Part shown: positions 11,663 to 12,220 of the stretch, piece after piece
Layout: each line of letters opens with the position of its first letter
Position numbering within the stretch: position 1 is the stretch's first letter
DNA from: JANQGH01 sp039177555
GTDB taxonomy: Bacteria > Pseudomonadota > Alphaproteobacteria > DSM-16000 > Inquilinaceae
NCBI GenBank assembly: GCA_039177555.1
Contig: JBCDFV010000082.1
Coordinates: 1-12,220 of the forward strand
Direction: 5' to 3'
DNA length: 12,220 nucleotides
Program-made: the position numbers and the translations under genes
Notes under the pieces: generated by a model
The model's input: the letters and a program-made list of their open reading frames with translations, nothing else
Databases searched by the model: none
What the model was told of the DNA's origin: nothing

Positions 11663-12220
11663 ATGACCGACAAAATGCTGCAATTCGTGCATACCGAAAG
11701 CCAGATGCCACAAAAGCGTCCGGCCGACGTTCGGCGTGACGATTGGCAGGAAGTCTACGCAGAATATGCCCGCACGAAGGCGGAGGAGCAGGCCTCGCGC
11801 TGTTCGCAATGCGGCATACCCTTCTGCCAGGTCCATTGCCCGCTGCAAAACAACATTCCCGATTGGTTGATGCTAACGGCCGAGGGCCGGCTGGAGGAGG
11901 CCTACGAGGTCTCGTCCGCGACCAACAACATGCCGGAGATTTGTGGCCGCATCTGTCCGCAGGACCGGCTGTGCGAAGGCAATTGCGTGATCGAACAGGC
12001 CGGGCACGGCACGGTCACGATCGGCTCTATCGAGAAATACATCACCGACACCGCGTGGGAGAAGGGCTGGGTCAAGCCGGTTCAGCCGATGGCGGAACGC
12101 GACCAGTCGATCGGCATCATCGGCGGCGGGCCGGCCGGCATGGCGGCGGCGGAGGAAATGCGCCGGCAGGGCTATCAGGTACATATCTACGACCGCTACG
12201 ACCGGATGGGCGGCCTGATG
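11663..12220 (+). CDS. gltD: Glutamate synthase (NADPH) small subunit GltD, N-terminal part
   Basis: The frame is open from ATG 11663 to the window end, giving 186 residues of a protein usually about 480 long. The beta subunit of glutamate synthase takes electrons from NADPH through FAD and passes them to the large subunit GltB for making glutamate from glutamine and 2-oxoglutarate. The N-terminus carries cysteines Cys47, 50, 55, 59 and Cys94, 98, 104, 108, the ligand set for two 4Fe-4S clusters. The FAD-binding GGGPAG loop is at 154-159 in a beta-alpha-beta unit. The start has GGAG 7 bases upstream. gltB is not upstream in this window, so it must lie downstream or elsewhere. Related beta-subunit-like oxidoreductases share this fold, but the N-terminal MLQFVHTESQMPQKR style fits GltD. 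Confidence 0.93.
   Translation, partial: MTDKMLQFVHTESQMPQKRPADVRRDDWQEVYAEYARTKAEEQASRCSQCGIPFCQVHCPLQNNIPDWLMLTAEGRLEEAYEVSSATNNMPEICGRICPQDRLCEGNCVIEQAGHGTVTIGSIEKYITDTAWEKGWVKPVQPMAERDQSIGIIGGGPAGMAAAEEMRRQGYQVHIYDRYDRMGGLM

Noticed and set aside
11359..11673. 104-codon minus-strand frame in the uppP-gltD gap
   Set aside because: Arg/Ser-rich product without a ribosome binding site or recognisable domain; it overlaps the gltD start and the palindrome.

Overview
This window looks like chromosomal housekeeping DNA of a high-G+C alphaproteobacterium, probably Rhodospirillales-like. The grounds are the gene order kdsD-lptC-lptA-lptB-rpoN-hpf-ptsN, an hsp20 gene paired with a DUF1150 gene (an alphaproteobacterial pairing), the style of GltD, and the codon bias. 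The organism assignment is inference; no rRNA or other decisive marker is present. I see no insertion sequence, prophage, CRISPR array, toxin-antitoxin pair or defence gene, and nothing that looks recently transferred.

Layout. Positions 1-117 hold the last 38 codons of a + strand gene, probably a feruloyl-CoA synthase-type acyl-CoA ligase. A + strand pair follows: a small heat shock protein (264-731) behind a structured leader, and a 73-residue DUF1150 protein (764-985). Positions 1037-7901 form one long minus-strand run, in transcription order: RNase D-like exonuclease, KdsD (arabinose-5-phosphate isomerase), LptC, LptA, LptB, RpoN (sigma-54), HPF (ribosome hibernation) and PtsN (EIIA-Ntr). 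kdsD/lptC and lptA/lptB are joined by 4-nt start/stop overlaps. Promoter-like sequences lie before kdsD and before hpf, so the run probably has internal start points. A minus-strand tRNA-Leu(CAG) with encoded CCA sits upstream at 7989-8075 with its own promoter.

On the + strand, 8291-9526 encodes an NDUFA9-like atypical SDR protein and a 73-residue membrane protein. The latter overlaps by 26 bp, tail to tail, with a minus-strand esterase (9501-10526). The esterase lies just downstream of uppP (undecaprenyl-diphosphatase, TTG start, 10547-11344). After a 318-bp intergenic region with an AT-rich near-palindrome and a strong hairpin, the + strand gltD (glutamate synthase small subunit) begins at 11663 and runs off the end.

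Functionally, KdsD starts Kdo synthesis for lipopolysaccharide and LptCAB are part of the machinery that exports it. UppP recycles the lipid carrier for cell-wall building. RpoN, PtsN and GltD belong to nitrogen control and assimilation, and HPF protects idle ribosomes. The points most worth a second look are regulatory: the hsp20 leader, which could be an RNA thermometer, and the gltD leader. I found no convincing undescribed multi-gene system.
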